From NCBI RefSeq assembly GCF_014203395.1, contig NZ_JACHIW010000001.1, forward strand, positions 4,695,501-4,759,500: a DNA stretch of 64,000 nt, given 5' to 3'. The notes below the pieces were generated by a model. The model was not told the DNA's origin. It saw only the letters and a program-made list of their open reading frames with translations, and searched no databases. The DNA comes from Saccharopolyspora phatthalungensis (GTDB taxonomy: Bacteria; Actinomycetota; Actinomycetes; Mycobacteriales; Pseudonocardiaceae). Both the position numbers and the translations under genes were made by a program. Positions 51,451 through 60,139 of this stretch are shown here, piece after piece. Position 1 is the stretch's first letter. Each line of letters begins with the position of its first letter.

Positions 51451-53475
51451 TCAGGTGTGGTCGCGCGGTATGCGCCGCTGCCAGTTTCGGGAGTACACCC
51501 GCGTATTTCCTTCGAAGGCGTCGAGTTCGGCGTGCAGGTCGAAGTCGACCTCCGTGGAGGTGAGCACGGTGCGGGTTCGGGTGCGCACCGACCAGTCACC
51601 GCGTTCGAACGCCATGTTCCATTCGACTTCGCCCCGCGTGGAGCCGAAATCGTCGGCGGTCCAGCTGTAGCGCTCGTAGGCGCGTCGCGTCACGGCGAGG
51701 TCGATGCCCTCGAAGCGAACCACGCCCAGGTCCTTGACCACCTCCAGCATCGATTCGTATCCGACGAGATCGCGCGAGACCGTCCACTGCCCTTCTCCGG
51801 GTTGCAGCTGGGTGCTTGCCAACGGAGGCGTGCCCTCGGGCGCGCCGAACGGCGCTGACGGCAGCTCGTCGGGTTCCCGGATCGACCGTATCGGCAAGAT
51901 CAACGCGCTGGCCTGTGGGTGCACCGTGAGGCGTACCGGTTCGGGTGGCGGCCAGGCCAGCGGCCAGTACGAGCTCGACAGGGCCATGCGGATCTTGTGA
52001 CCGGGCGGGAACGCCTGCGCAACGCCGTTGAGCTGCACCCGCACCTGGTAGCGGTTGCCCGGCTCCAGCGGTCGCGGCTCGGCGTGCCCGTCGCGGTGGC
52101 AGAGGTTGAGCAGCCCGTAGGTGACGCGGGTCGCGCGCCCGTCCGGATCGATGTCGGAAAGCCGCACGGCCAGCATCGCCACCGGGCGATCGACTTCCAG
52201 GTTCAAGTCGGCCACGGGCCCACCCAATAGCTCGCAGCGCTCGGCGAGCGGGTCGGTGTCGAAGACGAGTGCGCCGCCGTCCTCCTCCCGCTGGTCGTAG
52301 GGCAGGTCAGGTGGGGCGTTGTAGGAGCACCACTTCCCGGCGAACTGGCCCAGCGACAGCGGGGACTTGATGGACAGCGGCCGCGATTGCGGCTTGTCGC
52401 CCGGACGGGCTATGAGGTTCTGGCCCAGCGGGCAGCGTACTCGGTCCACATGCGGAGAAGGCCAGGACGGCTCGCCCACCCAACGACCCGGGCGCTCCTC
52501 GTAGGAGGTGGAGGGCGGCATGCTCTCCTGCATCCAGGTACGCAGCATCGGGCCGTCCATGACACCGGTGTCGACGTTCTTGAGCCAGTGGTCCCACCAG
52601 CGGACGAGCTCCTGCAGGAACCCGATCGGCGGCCCCGGCTCGCCGAGGTGCGGGTACTTGTGCGACCAGGGGCCGATGAGGCCGAGCCGAGGCACGTTGA
52701 GGTGCTCCATCAGCCGGAAGACCGCATTGGAGTAGCCGTCGGCCCAGCCGCTGACAGCGAAGACTGGGCATTGGATGCGGCCATAGTCCTCGCACACCGA
52801 ACCGTGCCGCCAGTAAGCGTCCCGGCGCTGGTGGCGCAGCCATTCCTCCAGCCACAGGCCGCTGCCGGCCAACCGCTCGAACCACTGCGCTCGCCAGCCT
52901 CCGCCGACACTGGCCGGGTCCGGCGGGCAGGAGGTGTAGGCGAACATCGTCGAGGCCCAGGAGAGGTTGTCGCTGAGCAGGCACCCGCCCATGTAGTGCA
53001 CGTCATCGGCGTAGCGGTCGTCGCTACAGCTCAATGCCGCGATCGCAGCCAAACTAGGCGGTCGGCGAGCGGCTATCTGCAGTGCGTTGAAGCCACCCCA
53101 GGAGATACCCATCATGCCGGTTCGTCCGTTGCACCACGGCTGCTCGGCAAGCCACGCTAGGACCTCTTCGCCGTCCTGCAGTTCCTGGTCCAGGTACTCG
53201 TCACTGAGTACACCCTCGGAGTCGCCGCTGCCGCGCAGGTCGACACGGGCGCACGCGTAGCCGTGCCCGGCCAGGTACGGGTGATTGATGGAATCCCTGC
53301 GTGCGGTGAGGTCCCGCTGCCGATAGGGAATGAACTCCAAGATCGCCGGGACCGCTTCGGCGTCGGAACTCGCGGGCCGCCAGATCCGCGCAGCCAGCCT
53401 GGTCCCATCCGAGAGCGGTATCCAAACCTGCTCCTCCTCCTTTATGGAATGGGCCAGCTCGGTCACAACCTGCAT
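51451..53475 (-). CDS. CocE/NonD-family hydrolase (S15 X-Pro peptidase-like)
   Basis: 674 residues. The alpha/beta-hydrolase core carries the oxyanion region ARVDLRGSGDSEG, nucleophile elbow MMGISWGGFNALQ (Ser) and acid in VFAVSGWADGYSNA, with GPWSHKYPHLGEP supplying His. A C-terminal jelly-roll (LEVDRPVAMLAVRLSDIDPD, FPPGHKIRMALSSSYWPLAW) matches S15/CocE proteins. It hydrolyses esters or peptides; the substrate is unknown. No signal peptide, so cytoplasmic. Confidence 0.87.
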   Translation of the reverse strand: MQVVTELAHSIKEEEQVWIPLSDGTRLAARIWRPASSDAEAVPAILEFIPYRQRDLTARRDSINHPYLAGHGYACARVDLRGSGDSEGVLSDEYLDQELQDGEEVLAWLAEQPWCNGRTGMMGISWGGFNALQIAARRPPSLAAIAALSCSDDRYADDVHYMGGCLLSDNLSWASTMFAYTSCPPDPASVGGGWRAQWFERLAGSGLWLEEWLRHQRRDAYWRHGSVCEDYGRIQCPVFAVSGWADGYSNAVFRLMEHLNVPRLGLIGPWSHKYPHLGEPGPPIGFLQELVRWWDHWLKNVDTGVMDGPMLRTWMQESMPPSTSYEERPGRWVGEPSWPSPHVDRVRCPLGQNLIARPGDKPQSRPLSIKSPLSLGQFAGKWCSYNAPPDLPYDQREEDGGALVFDTDPLAERCELLGGPVADLNLEVDRPVAMLAVRLSDIDPDGRATRVTYGLLNLCHRDGHAEPRPLEPGNRYQVRVQLNGVAQAFPPGHKIRMALSSSYWPLAWPPPEPVRLTVHPQASALILPIRSIREPDELPSAPFGAPEGTPPLASTQLQPGEGQWTVSRDLVGYESMLEVVKDLGVVRFEGIDLAVTRRAYERYSWTADDFGSTRGEVEWNMAFERGDWSVRTRTRTVLTSTEVDFDLHAELDAFEGNTRVYSRNWQRRIPRDHT

Positions 53476-53924
53476 AGGGGCCTCACCGCGTGTGCTTCGT
53501 CACCGTCTTGCCCCGTCGCCTACCCAGTTGAACTACCGACCATGCTCATCCGCTCGCGGGCAGCCGGGAGGCAGGCGGCGCCGCGCCCCTTGGCGCGAAC
53601 GGGTCGAAACTCGCATACGGCAGCCGTGGTCGGCCGGCTCGGCGCGCCTCAGGGACGCGGCATAACGACGCAGCGGATTCAGATCGCAAGCGTGGAGATC
53701 GTTTTCCTGATCGACGACTGGTTCGGCGTTGCGGTCGCCAACCGCCTGGCCGAAGCACCGCCAACCGGCTCGCGGATCGAAAACTTCGGCATTCGCGTAC
53801 ACAGGGTGGACTAGGGAACGATAACGGCCCGTCCAAGTTCATGAAGCCAGGCGCGGGCTATGCGTCGGCGGGGCTGTGGGTTCCGGCTCTCTCCGGCCTC
53901 CTTCCAGCCCGTTGACCATCCCGT
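53476..53924. other. region without an identifiable gene
   Basis: About 450 bases between the hydrolase start and the end of the next minus-strand gene; only overlapping short frames of no recognisable family. Confidence 0.3.
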
Positions 53925-54263
53925 TTAACCGAACCTCGCCACTGCGGTCTCGGCTCGTCGCTGGTCCTTCAGAGCCACTACGCCTTCGGCGTCGCTACCC
54001 ACCGGTTTGGCCGCGCCCTCCAGCAACTCGCCCATCACCCGCACCGTCTTGGGCAGCGCGCTGTTGGTCAGCGCCTTGAACGCCGGTACCGCCGCGATGC
54101 AGATGGCCAGCGGCGGTTCGATCAGGCCGAGTCCCACGGCCGCGACCAAACCGCCGAAATACCCGACCGACCGAGGCACGTCCACCCGCACCCTGCCCAC
54201 CTCGACGGCCAGCACGCTGCCGGGCGCACCGATCCGGACCTCAACCATGCTCGTGCTCGCCAT
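53925..54263 (-). CDS. small protein with a hydrophobic hairpin
   Basis: 112 residues: MASTSMVEVRIGAPGSVLAV, EVGRVRVDVPRSVGYFGGLV then AAVGLGLIEPPLAICIAAVP and a soluble tail AKPVGSDAEGVVALKDQRRA. The middle could insert into the membrane as one or two helices. It resembles actinomycete hypotheticals of stress clusters. Start ATG 54263; an ATG 15 bases inside is possible. Confidence 0.6.
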   Translation of the reverse strand: MASTSMVEVRIGAPGSVLAVEVGRVRVDVPRSVGYFGGLVAAVGLGLIEPPLAICIAAVPAFKALTNSALPKTVRVMGELLEGAAKPVGSDAEGVVALKDQRRAETAVARFG

Positions 54264-54303
54264 CGCTATCACTTCCCGTTGTGCGGCGACCTGTCCATTC
54301 GGA

Positions 54304-54328
54304 ATACCCGGTGGGAGGTTCTGGTACG
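54304..54328 (-). promoter_or_regulatory. weak sigma-B/F-like promoter
   Basis: On the minus strand CGTA, 15 bases, GGGTAT (-10 at 54304-54309), about 40 bp before the gene at 54263. The -10 is good, the -35 poor. Confidence 0.3.
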
Positions 54329-54502
54329 GCCGGAGCGGCTTATCCGTCTGCGCGCCCGCCGAAGCGTCGAGCGAGGAAGTTCCCACCAACGGTGCTGCGA
54401 TGTTCGAGCGACGTAGTTCCGGGTACATGAGGGCAAAGGCTTCGGCCGACCGGTGTGAAGCGCACGAGCAGGCTGCACCCGACGCAACCTGACGGCATAT
54501 CG

Positions 54503-54527
54503 GGTTCTTCATTGCCTTTGCGGGTGT
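54503..54527 (+). promoter_or_regulatory. sigma-B/F-like promoter of the ChaB gene
   Basis: GGTT (54503-54506), 15 bases, GGGTGT (54522-54527), with an 86-bp leader before chaB. One mismatch to the GGGTA form. Confidence 0.35.
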
Positions 54528-54613
54528 TGTGACGTGGCCGTGAGTTCCGCACCGCGCGTCGCCCGAAACGCGGTCGCCAGAAGAGAACAGGCGAGCACAA
54601 GGAGGCAACGGTC

Positions 54614-55012
54614 ATGCCCGCTCGTGAAGAAATCCCTTCGACGTTGCGCCGCTCGTCGAAGGAAGCGCAGGAGACCTGGATCAAGGCACACGACAGCGCG
54701 GTCGAATCGTATGGCGAAGGACGACGAGCCCATCAGACGGCTTACTCGGCCTTGAAGCACAAGTACGAGAAGCTCGGCGACCGGTGGATGCCCAAACAGC
54801 GCAAGGGTCCGTCGGACGAACAGGCCAAACGAGGAGCAGGGCAACCGGAGATGCCGACCAGCGGGGGCGTTGACGAGAAGGCAAGCAAGAAGCATCTGTA
54901 CGACAGGGCTCGGGAGCTCGATATCTCCGGACGCTCGAAGATGACGAAGAGCCAGCTGGTCGACGCCTTGCGCGGGGAAAGCGGTCGCGAGACCAAGCGC
55001 GCGCGGTCGTGA
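54614..55012 (+). CDS. chaB: ChaB-family protein with Rho-N/SAP-type tail
   Basis: 132 residues. The ChaB domain occupies about 1-60 (MPAREEIPSTLRRSSKEAQE, TWIKAHDSAVESYGEGRRAH, QTAYSALKHKYEKLGDRW). A linker leads to KKHLYDRARELDISGRSKMT, KSQLVDALRG, a short nucleic-acid-binding-type helical module shared with the protein at 40250. ChaB is linked to cation transport in E. coli by name only. AAGGAGG precedes the ATG. Confidence 0.83.
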   Translation: MPAREEIPSTLRRSSKEAQETWIKAHDSAVESYGEGRRAHQTAYSALKHKYEKLGDRWMPKQRKGPSDEQAKRGAGQPEMPTSGGVDEKASKKHLYDRARELDISGRSKMTKSQLVDALRGESGRETKRARS

Positions 55013-55184
55013 TGGCGGCAGTCGTTAGATCAGAAAGAGCCGCCCACGAGCACAGCCCCGGACTGGCCGCGTGATGTGGTGGCGGTCCGGGAGGCACTCA
55101 GCCGCGAGCCGCGCGTCCTCTTCGAGGCGGGTGGTCCCGGCAGATGGCGGTTTGAAAGGTACGCAGTCGATCTAGGAGGAGCCT

Positions 55185-56372
55185 GTGAAGGCGCTGACTT
55201 GGCAGGGGCCGCGGGACGTCCAGGTGACCGAAGTGCCTGATCCGCGGCTCGAAGCCGACACCGATGCGATCATCGCGGTGACCACCACCGGAATCTGCGG
55301 CTCCGACCTGCACCTGTATGAGTTGCTCGGTCCGTTCCTGGAACCGGGTGATGTGCTCGGGCACGAGGCGATGGGCATCGTGCAGGAGACGGGCTCGGCG
55401 GTCGACGCCATCAAGCCGGGCGACCGCGTCGTGATTCCGTTCAATATCTCCTGCGGGCACTGCTGGATGTGCGACCGCGGCCTGTTCGCTCAATGCGAGA
55501 CGACGCAGGTGCGTGAGTACGGGAGTGGAGCGGCGCTGTTCGGCTTCACCAAGCTCTACGGCAGCGTGCCGGGTGGTCAGGCCGAGCTGCTTCGGGTCCC
55601 TCAGGCTCAGTTCGGGCCGGTCAAGGTGCCCGACGGGCCGCCGGATGAGCAGTTCGTCTACCTTTCCGACGTGCTGCCGACGGCTTGGCAGGCGGTTGAG
55701 TACGCCGCGGTCCCGGAGGCGGGGACGGTGGTGGTCTTCGGGCTCGGCCCGATCGGGCAGATGTGCGCGCGGATCGCCGAGTTCCGAGGCGCTCGCGTGA
55801 TCGGGGTCGATCTCGAACCGGATCGTCTGGAGATGGCGCTCCGCAACGGCATCGAGGTGGTCGACGTGCGCGGTCAGGACGATGTGCCGGCCCAGGTCCG
55901 GGACATGACCGGTGGCCGTGGTGCGGACTCGGTGATCGATGCCGTGGGCATGGAGGCGCACGGTTCGCCTGGGCCAGAGTTCCTGCAGAAGCTGGTCAGC
56001 GCCCTACCCGGCGCCGTGGCGGAGCCGATGATGACGAAGGCGGGAGTGGACCGGTTGGCGGTTCTGCACCAGTGCATCGACGCGGTGCGCAGGGGCGGAA
56101 CGATTTCGGTCAGCGGGGTGTACGCCGGGACCGCTGATCCCATGCCCATGCTGGCGATGTTCGATAAAGGTGTGCGGATCAGCATGGGGCAGGCCCATGT
56201 GAAGCGGTGGATCGGCGACCTCCTGCCGCTGGTCCAAGACGAGTCGGATCCGCTCGGGGTGCGGGATCTCGCCACCCACTGGTTGCCGTTGGACGAAGCG
56301 CCGCACGGTTACGACATCTTCCAGCGGAAGGAGGACGGCGCGGTGAAGGTGCTGTTGCGACCCGGCGGCTAG
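55185..56372 (+). CDS. zinc-dependent alcohol/formaldehyde dehydrogenase (MDR)
   Basis: 395 residues. Catalytic zinc residues: Cys in TTGICGSDLHLYE and His-Glu in LGHEAMG. Structural zinc: CGHCWMCDRGLFAQC. The nucleotide site is VVVFGLGPIGQMCARIAEFR with VIGVDLEPDRL favouring NAD+. Length and the long insertion match glutathione-independent formaldehyde dehydrogenase-like enzymes. GTG 55185 is set by the strong AGGAGGAG just upstream. Not obviously in an operon. Confidence 0.88.
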   Translation: MKALTWQGPRDVQVTEVPDPRLEADTDAIIAVTTTGICGSDLHLYELLGPFLEPGDVLGHEAMGIVQETGSAVDAIKPGDRVVIPFNISCGHCWMCDRGLFAQCETTQVREYGSGAALFGFTKLYGSVPGGQAELLRVPQAQFGPVKVPDGPPDEQFVYLSDVLPTAWQAVEYAAVPEAGTVVVFGLGPIGQMCARIAEFRGARVIGVDLEPDRLEMALRNGIEVVDVRGQDDVPAQVRDMTGGRGADSVIDAVGMEAHGSPGPEFLQKLVSALPGAVAEPMMTKAGVDRLAVLHQCIDAVRRGGTISVSGVYAGTADPMPMLAMFDKGVRISMGQAHVKRWIGDLLPLVQDESDPLGVRDLATHWLPLDEAPHGYDIFQRKEDGAVKVLLRPGG

Positions 56373-56488
56373 CGAGTATTCCGGAACCGGTGCGAGCGGA
56401 GTCTCACACCGCAAGGAGTTGTGCCGGAGCGGCAGAATGATCAGCGCTGCCTGCTCGCCAAGGACAACGACTTCGCCGAACCCCGCGC

Positions 56489-56680
56489 CTATTCGCCACC
56501 TTTCTGGACGTAGGAGCGGACGAAGTCCTCGGCGTTGCCCTCCAGGATGTCATCGATCTCATCCAACGTGGCTTCGGTGTCCTCGTTGAGCTTGTCCCGC
56601 CGCTGGCCGCCAACCGGTGTCGGCTCGGGGTCTTCGTCCTCGTGCTCCCGGTGCCGCTGGTGATTCTTCTCGTGGCGCAT
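56489..56680 (-). CDS. pup: prokaryotic ubiquitin-like protein Pup (paralogue)
   Basis: 63 residues ending TLDEIDDILEGNAEDFVRSY, VQKGGE. This is the Pup consensus: a disordered acidic N-terminus (RHEKNHQRHREHEDEDPEPT), QRRDKL, the helical recognition segment for Mpa/ARC, and a C-terminal Gly-Gly-Glu. With Glu already encoded, ligation to lysines by PafA would not need deamidation by Dop. The proteasome operon (prcBA, pafA, dop) is not next to it, so it may be a second, stress-induced Pup. ATG 56680; a sigma-B-like promoter lies 40 bp upstream. Confidence 0.82.
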   Translation of the reverse strand: MRHEKNHQRHREHEDEDPEPTPVGGQRRDKLNEDTEATLDEIDDILEGNAEDFVRSYVQKGGE

Positions 56681-56720
56681 GAGCGACCTCGCTCGCAGTG
56701 TCCTCCAAACATTTACCGCA

Positions 56721-56745
56721 TTACCCCCGTGGCGAAGCCGAAAAC
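56721..56745 (-). promoter_or_regulatory. sigma-B/F-like promoter of pup
   Basis: On the minus strand GTTT (56745-56742), 15 bases, GGGTAA (56726-56721). One of the best matches in the window; leader about 40 bp. Confidence 0.5.
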
Positions 56746-56844
56746 GCGCTTGCCAGCACCGAGGGGGTCGAAGCCGTTCCACCCGAAGCCGGTGTCGTCA
56801 CCACTCGTCCGCAGGTGCTCGCCGAGGCGATCGCCGCTTTCGTG

Positions 56845-57066
56845 AGCTCGAAGCCGACATCGCGTGCGGCGGACGCGGTGACCGCGACCGGTTCCGACGA
56901 GATCTCCGAACTCGCGGAGATGGGGCTGCCCGCCGATCGAACCGCCATCGTGCCCTGCGGCATCGACCTCGGACGGTTCCGCCCGTTTCCACGGGGCGGT
57001 CCGGAGCACGACCGGCCCAAGATCCTCTGCATCGGTCGACTCGTCGAGCGCAAGGGTGCGGAAGTG
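56845..57066 (+). pseudogene. GT4 glycosyltransferase internal fragment
   Basis: Reads ADAVTATGSDEISELAEMGL, PADRTAIVPCGIDLGRFRPF and RPKILCIGRLVERKGAE, the middle of a family-4 glycosyltransferase at the domain linker. Both ends are missing. At about 57066 it abuts the opposite-strand end of a TPP enzyme. Confidence 0.65.
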
Positions 57067-57067
57067 C

Positions 57068-57390
57068 TCAGGTGTGCTCGGTCAGGCGGTCTGCCACGTT
57101 GCCGACCGCGGGGGACAGGTTGCGGCGGCGCGGGTCGAGCAGGCTTCGGGACATCCGCCGGCGTGCGGGTTCCCCGTTGTCGTAGGCGGTGACGATGTTG
57201 TCGGCGTGGGCCGGTTTGAGGACGTCGCCGAACGGCGTCTCGTAGGGGTCGACGACGCATTCGACGAGCGTGGGCCCGTCGTGCTGCAAGGCTTGGCCGA
57301 GCGTGTCGCGGGCCTGGTCGGCGTCGTCGATGCGGTCAGCCCGCAGCCCTCGGCCACCCGCACTGGCGAACATGTCCCACCACTCGCGGA
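57068..57390 (-). pseudogene. TPP-dependent enzyme C-terminal fragment
   Basis: Minus-strand codons GGRGLRADRIDDADQARDTL, GQALQHDGPTLVECVVDPYE, TPFGDVLKPAHADNIVTAYD to a natural stop at 57068. This is the C-terminal end of pyruvate oxidase/dehydrogenase-like (quinone) TPP enzymes. The rest of the gene is absent. Confidence 0.65.
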
Positions 57391-57500
57391 GGCGTCCGGA
57401 TTGCCGTCGTTGACCGGGAAAGAGGCTGTGGCTTGTCAATCCGGAGGTGTTTTTCACCCATTATCGTGAGGCGACTCTTTGATGCGGCCTTGGCAGTCGC

Positions 57501-57526
57501 GTTAGCCGATTGTCGTCGACGGGTAG
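57501..57526 (+). promoter_or_regulatory. sigma-B/F-like promoter of the SDR gene
   Basis: GTT (57501-57503), 17 bases, GGGTAG (57521-57526), 39 bp before the ATG at 57566. Confidence 0.45.
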
Positions 57527-57565
57527 GCCCGTCTAGAGCGCCGAATGTCAAGGGAGGGACGTGCG

Positions 57566-58432
57566 ATGTCGGAGCTGCCTACCACCGCACCAGGCCAACA
57601 GCAGACACCGCCCGGTACCACGGCTCCGATGGAGCCCAGCCCCCGCGACGAGATGGCTGGTTATGTCGGTGCTGGGCATCTTGCCGGGAAGAAGGCTCTG
57701 ATCACCGGTGGCGATTCGGGCATCGGCCGGGCTGTGGCGGTGGCGTTCGCCAAGGAAGGAGCCACTGTCGCCATCGCCTATCTCGACACGAGCGAGGACG
57801 AAGACGCCGAACACACCGCAGCGCTGGTGCGTGAGCAGGGCCGTGACTGCTATTTGATGCGGGGCGACCTCAGTGACGAGCAGTTCTGCACACATGTGGT
57901 GGAGGAGGCTGCCGATCGAATGGGCGGCTTGGACGTCTTGGTCAACCACGCGGGCACACAAGCTCCGCAACGGGACCTCGATGCCATCAGCACCGAGCAG
58001 TTCGACCGGACTTTCAAGGTCAACGTGTATTCGCTGTTCTGGCTGTGCAAGGCCGCGCTGCGGCATCTCGGCAGCGGAGGAGCGATAGTCAACACCGGCT
58101 CGGTGAACGGCCTGCGCGGCAACGCTGGCTTGATGGATTATTCGGCCAGCAAGGGAGCCGTGCACGTGTTCACGCAATCGCTGGCTCAATCGCTTGCCGC
58201 AACGGGCATTCGGGTCAACTGCGTAGCGCCTGGGCCGGTGTGGACGCCGCTGATCCCGTCCACGTTCGGCGAGGAAAAGGTGGAGGGCTTCGGGAACCAG
58301 ACGCCGATGCAGCGCATGGGGCACCCGGATGAGATCGCACCGTCGTATGTGTTCTTCGCTTCGGAACGCTTGTCGAGTTATTACACGGGCGAAGTGATCG
58401 CGCCGGTCGGCGGTGAGACGCACCCCGGCTGA
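57566..58432 (+). CDS. SDR-family oxidoreductase (glucose 1-dehydrogenase/YghA-like)
   Basis: 288 residues with a 35-residue disordered N-terminus (MSELPTTAPGQQQTPPGTTA), as in general-stress SDRs of the YghA/YhdF group. Nucleotide site KKALITGGDSGIGRAVAVAF, NHAG in DVLVNHAGTQAP (Asn-Ala-Gly variant with His), catalytic Ser in IVNTGSVNG and YxxxK in DYSASKGAV. Substrate unknown. ATG 57566 is chosen for AGGGAGGG seven bases upstream rather than ATG 57545. Confidence 0.87.
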   Translation: MSELPTTAPGQQQTPPGTTAPMEPSPRDEMAGYVGAGHLAGKKALITGGDSGIGRAVAVAFAKEGATVAIAYLDTSEDEDAEHTAALVREQGRDCYLMRGDLSDEQFCTHVVEEAADRMGGLDVLVNHAGTQAPQRDLDAISTEQFDRTFKVNVYSLFWLCKAALRHLGSGGAIVNTGSVNGLRGNAGLMDYSASKGAVHVFTQSLAQSLAATGIRVNCVAPGPVWTPLIPSTFGEEKVEGFGNQTPMQRMGHPDEIAPSYVFFASERLSSYYTGEVIAPVGGETHPG

Positions 58433-58595
58433 CGGGTGCTAGATGCAGAACGCGAGGGTGGTGTTCTTGACCGGCGACACCCGTGGTCGCAGTCCTCAAC
58501 ACGGAGCACCGGGTCGGATTGGCCCTGGTGCGGCCACGGCCTCCTCGTCCACAATCTCGTCAAGATCACCACTCTGGCTCGCCCCAAAGGTTCGC

Positions 58596-59403
58596 GCTGG
58601 TGTCCGTGCACTTGTTGTTGGTGTGGTATCAGAAGCGCTCCCACTTCCGTGGCCCCGGAGCTCGCGAGACCAACGTGGTCGGCGACCGGGCCGCCCCGGG
58701 GTTCATGGCCAGGACGCTGGCCAACGGAGTGGCCGTGGTCGGGGTGGTCTCGCTGCTCGGGGCGGTCTTCCAGATCAACCCGGTGTTCCTGTGGGGGCCG
58801 TACACGCCGTCGGATAGCTCGACCGGGGTGCAGCCGGACTGGTACATCGGGTTCCTGATCGGCGCTTTGCGGCTTTTTCCGCCGTGGGACATCAACATTG
58901 GGCCGTTCGCCGTGCCGGCCCCGTTCTGGCCCGGTATCGCGCTGCCCGCGGTCATGTTCCTCATCGCCGGGATCTATCCGTTCCTGGAGCGGCTGGTCAC
59001 CCGAGACAGGGCGCGCCACAATATTCTGCAGAGGCCCCGGGACAACGCGGCGCGAACCGGAATCGGTGCCATGGCTATCACCTTTTATCTCGTGCTGCTG
59101 GGTGCGGGAGGAGACGACGTACTCGCAGCCGCGTTCAGCATTCCGTTCGAGTGGTTGGTGTGGGCGGGACGCATCGCAGTATTCGTCCTGCCCGCGATCG
59201 CTTACGTCCTCGGAGATCAGCATGCGCTTGACCGCGCTACGGGAACCGACTGCCCACTGCCACCCAACGGCAAGGCGCCCAGAATACTGACCGCTCCGCT
59301 TGACGCCCCAACCCCGCCAGCTCCACCACCGCAGCACTGCTCGTCACTACCGTGGGGAGCGGCCCGACGCACCGCTGGGCGAGGCCAAGCCTGCCGCTGG
59401 TGA
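58596..59403 (+). pseudogene. qcrB: QcrB (cytochrome bc1 cytochrome b) C-terminal half
   Basis: Reads LVSVHLLLVWYQKRSHFRGP, GARETNVVGDRAAPGFMART, then QPDWYIGFLIGALRLFPPWD (the conserved ef-loop neighbourhood), YPFLERLVTRDRARHNILQR and PRDNAARTGIGAMAITFYLV. This equals roughly the second half of actinobacterial QcrB; the heme-binding N-terminal helices are missing and the codons before about 58596 are unrelated. Four or five spans remain. A fragment, not a working respiratory subunit. Confidence 0.78.
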
Positions 59404-59617
59404 GCGATGCACTTGTCGTTGGGCGCCTCTCCGCTCGCCCTAATCCGCTGCTGGCGGTGAAAACAACGGACCCGAATCCGGCGGCACACCCGCCAAGTGG
59501 CCTGTTGGCAGAAGAAAGCGCGAAGTTCTCGCGGGAGCCGAACAGGTTTTAGCTGCTCGTCGTCGGGAACTGTGGCGGCGTCTCGCGGAGGACACGTGAT
59601 TCGACTGCTGCCCTCGA

Positions 59618-59848
59618 TCAGCCGGGCGGTGGGTAGGGATCGTGGCCAGGTGGCACGGTGCGCTTGTCGCGGACCTTGCCGTCGGTGCCGTGGATGACGA
59701 GTTCACCGCCACCGTCGCGGACGAGTTGCTCGTGCGCCGTTGCGACCGCTTCTTCTTGGGTGGTGGTGTGCCCCGGCGAGTCGTGGCCGACCGGGTCGGT
59801 CACCTGCCACCCACCATCTGGATGCGGAGCTACGTGCCGGGTAGCCAT
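59618..59848 (-). CDS. DUF2188 domain protein
   Basis: 76 residues: MATRHVAPHPDGGWQVTDPV, HTTTQEEAVATAHEQLVRDG, GGELVIHGTDGKVRDKRTVP, PGHDPYPP. This is the small DUF2188 fold (beta-beta-alpha-beta-beta) with the usual GGWQV and ELVIH...GKVR motifs, common in actinomycete stress clusters. GAGGGGG precedes the ATG and a sigma-B-like promoter lies 45 bp upstream. Confidence 0.83.
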   Translation of the reverse strand: MATRHVAPHPDGGWQVTDPVGHDSPGHTTTQEEAVATAHEQLVRDGGGELVIHGTDGKVRDKRTVPPGHDPYPPPG

Positions 59849-59892
59849 CGCCGATCCCCCTCACCTTGCATGTGCGGCCACTGGTTCCCGGC

Positions 59893-59917
59893 ATACCCGG
59901 TCGCGCCGACTCCGAAC
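59893..59917 (-). promoter_or_regulatory. sigma-B/F-like promoter of the DUF2188 gene
   Basis: On the minus strand GTTC (59917-59914), 15 bases, GGGTAT (59898-59893). Confidence 0.5.
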
Positions 59918-60139
59918 CACCGGCGTTCGCCGCGCAAGTGCCCCGCAGGGGCATGCACAGCGGCGGGGGCGCGGTTGAGGGCGTAGCTGATCAGGTCCGG
60001 CGTTCTGATCCTGGCAGGATGGTGCTGAGATCGCTCAGCCGCCGACAACCAGTCGGCTACATCATCGTGATCAACGGCTGCCCCCCACCTCGCCACGTGG
60101 TCCAAAGAGGACGTCGCAAGCTTCTGCGACGCCGAGTGG

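Noticed and set aside
53263..53814. 183-codon plus-strand frame overlapping the CocE-type gene
   Set aside because: Mostly antisense to the hydrolase start, without domain or ribosome site.
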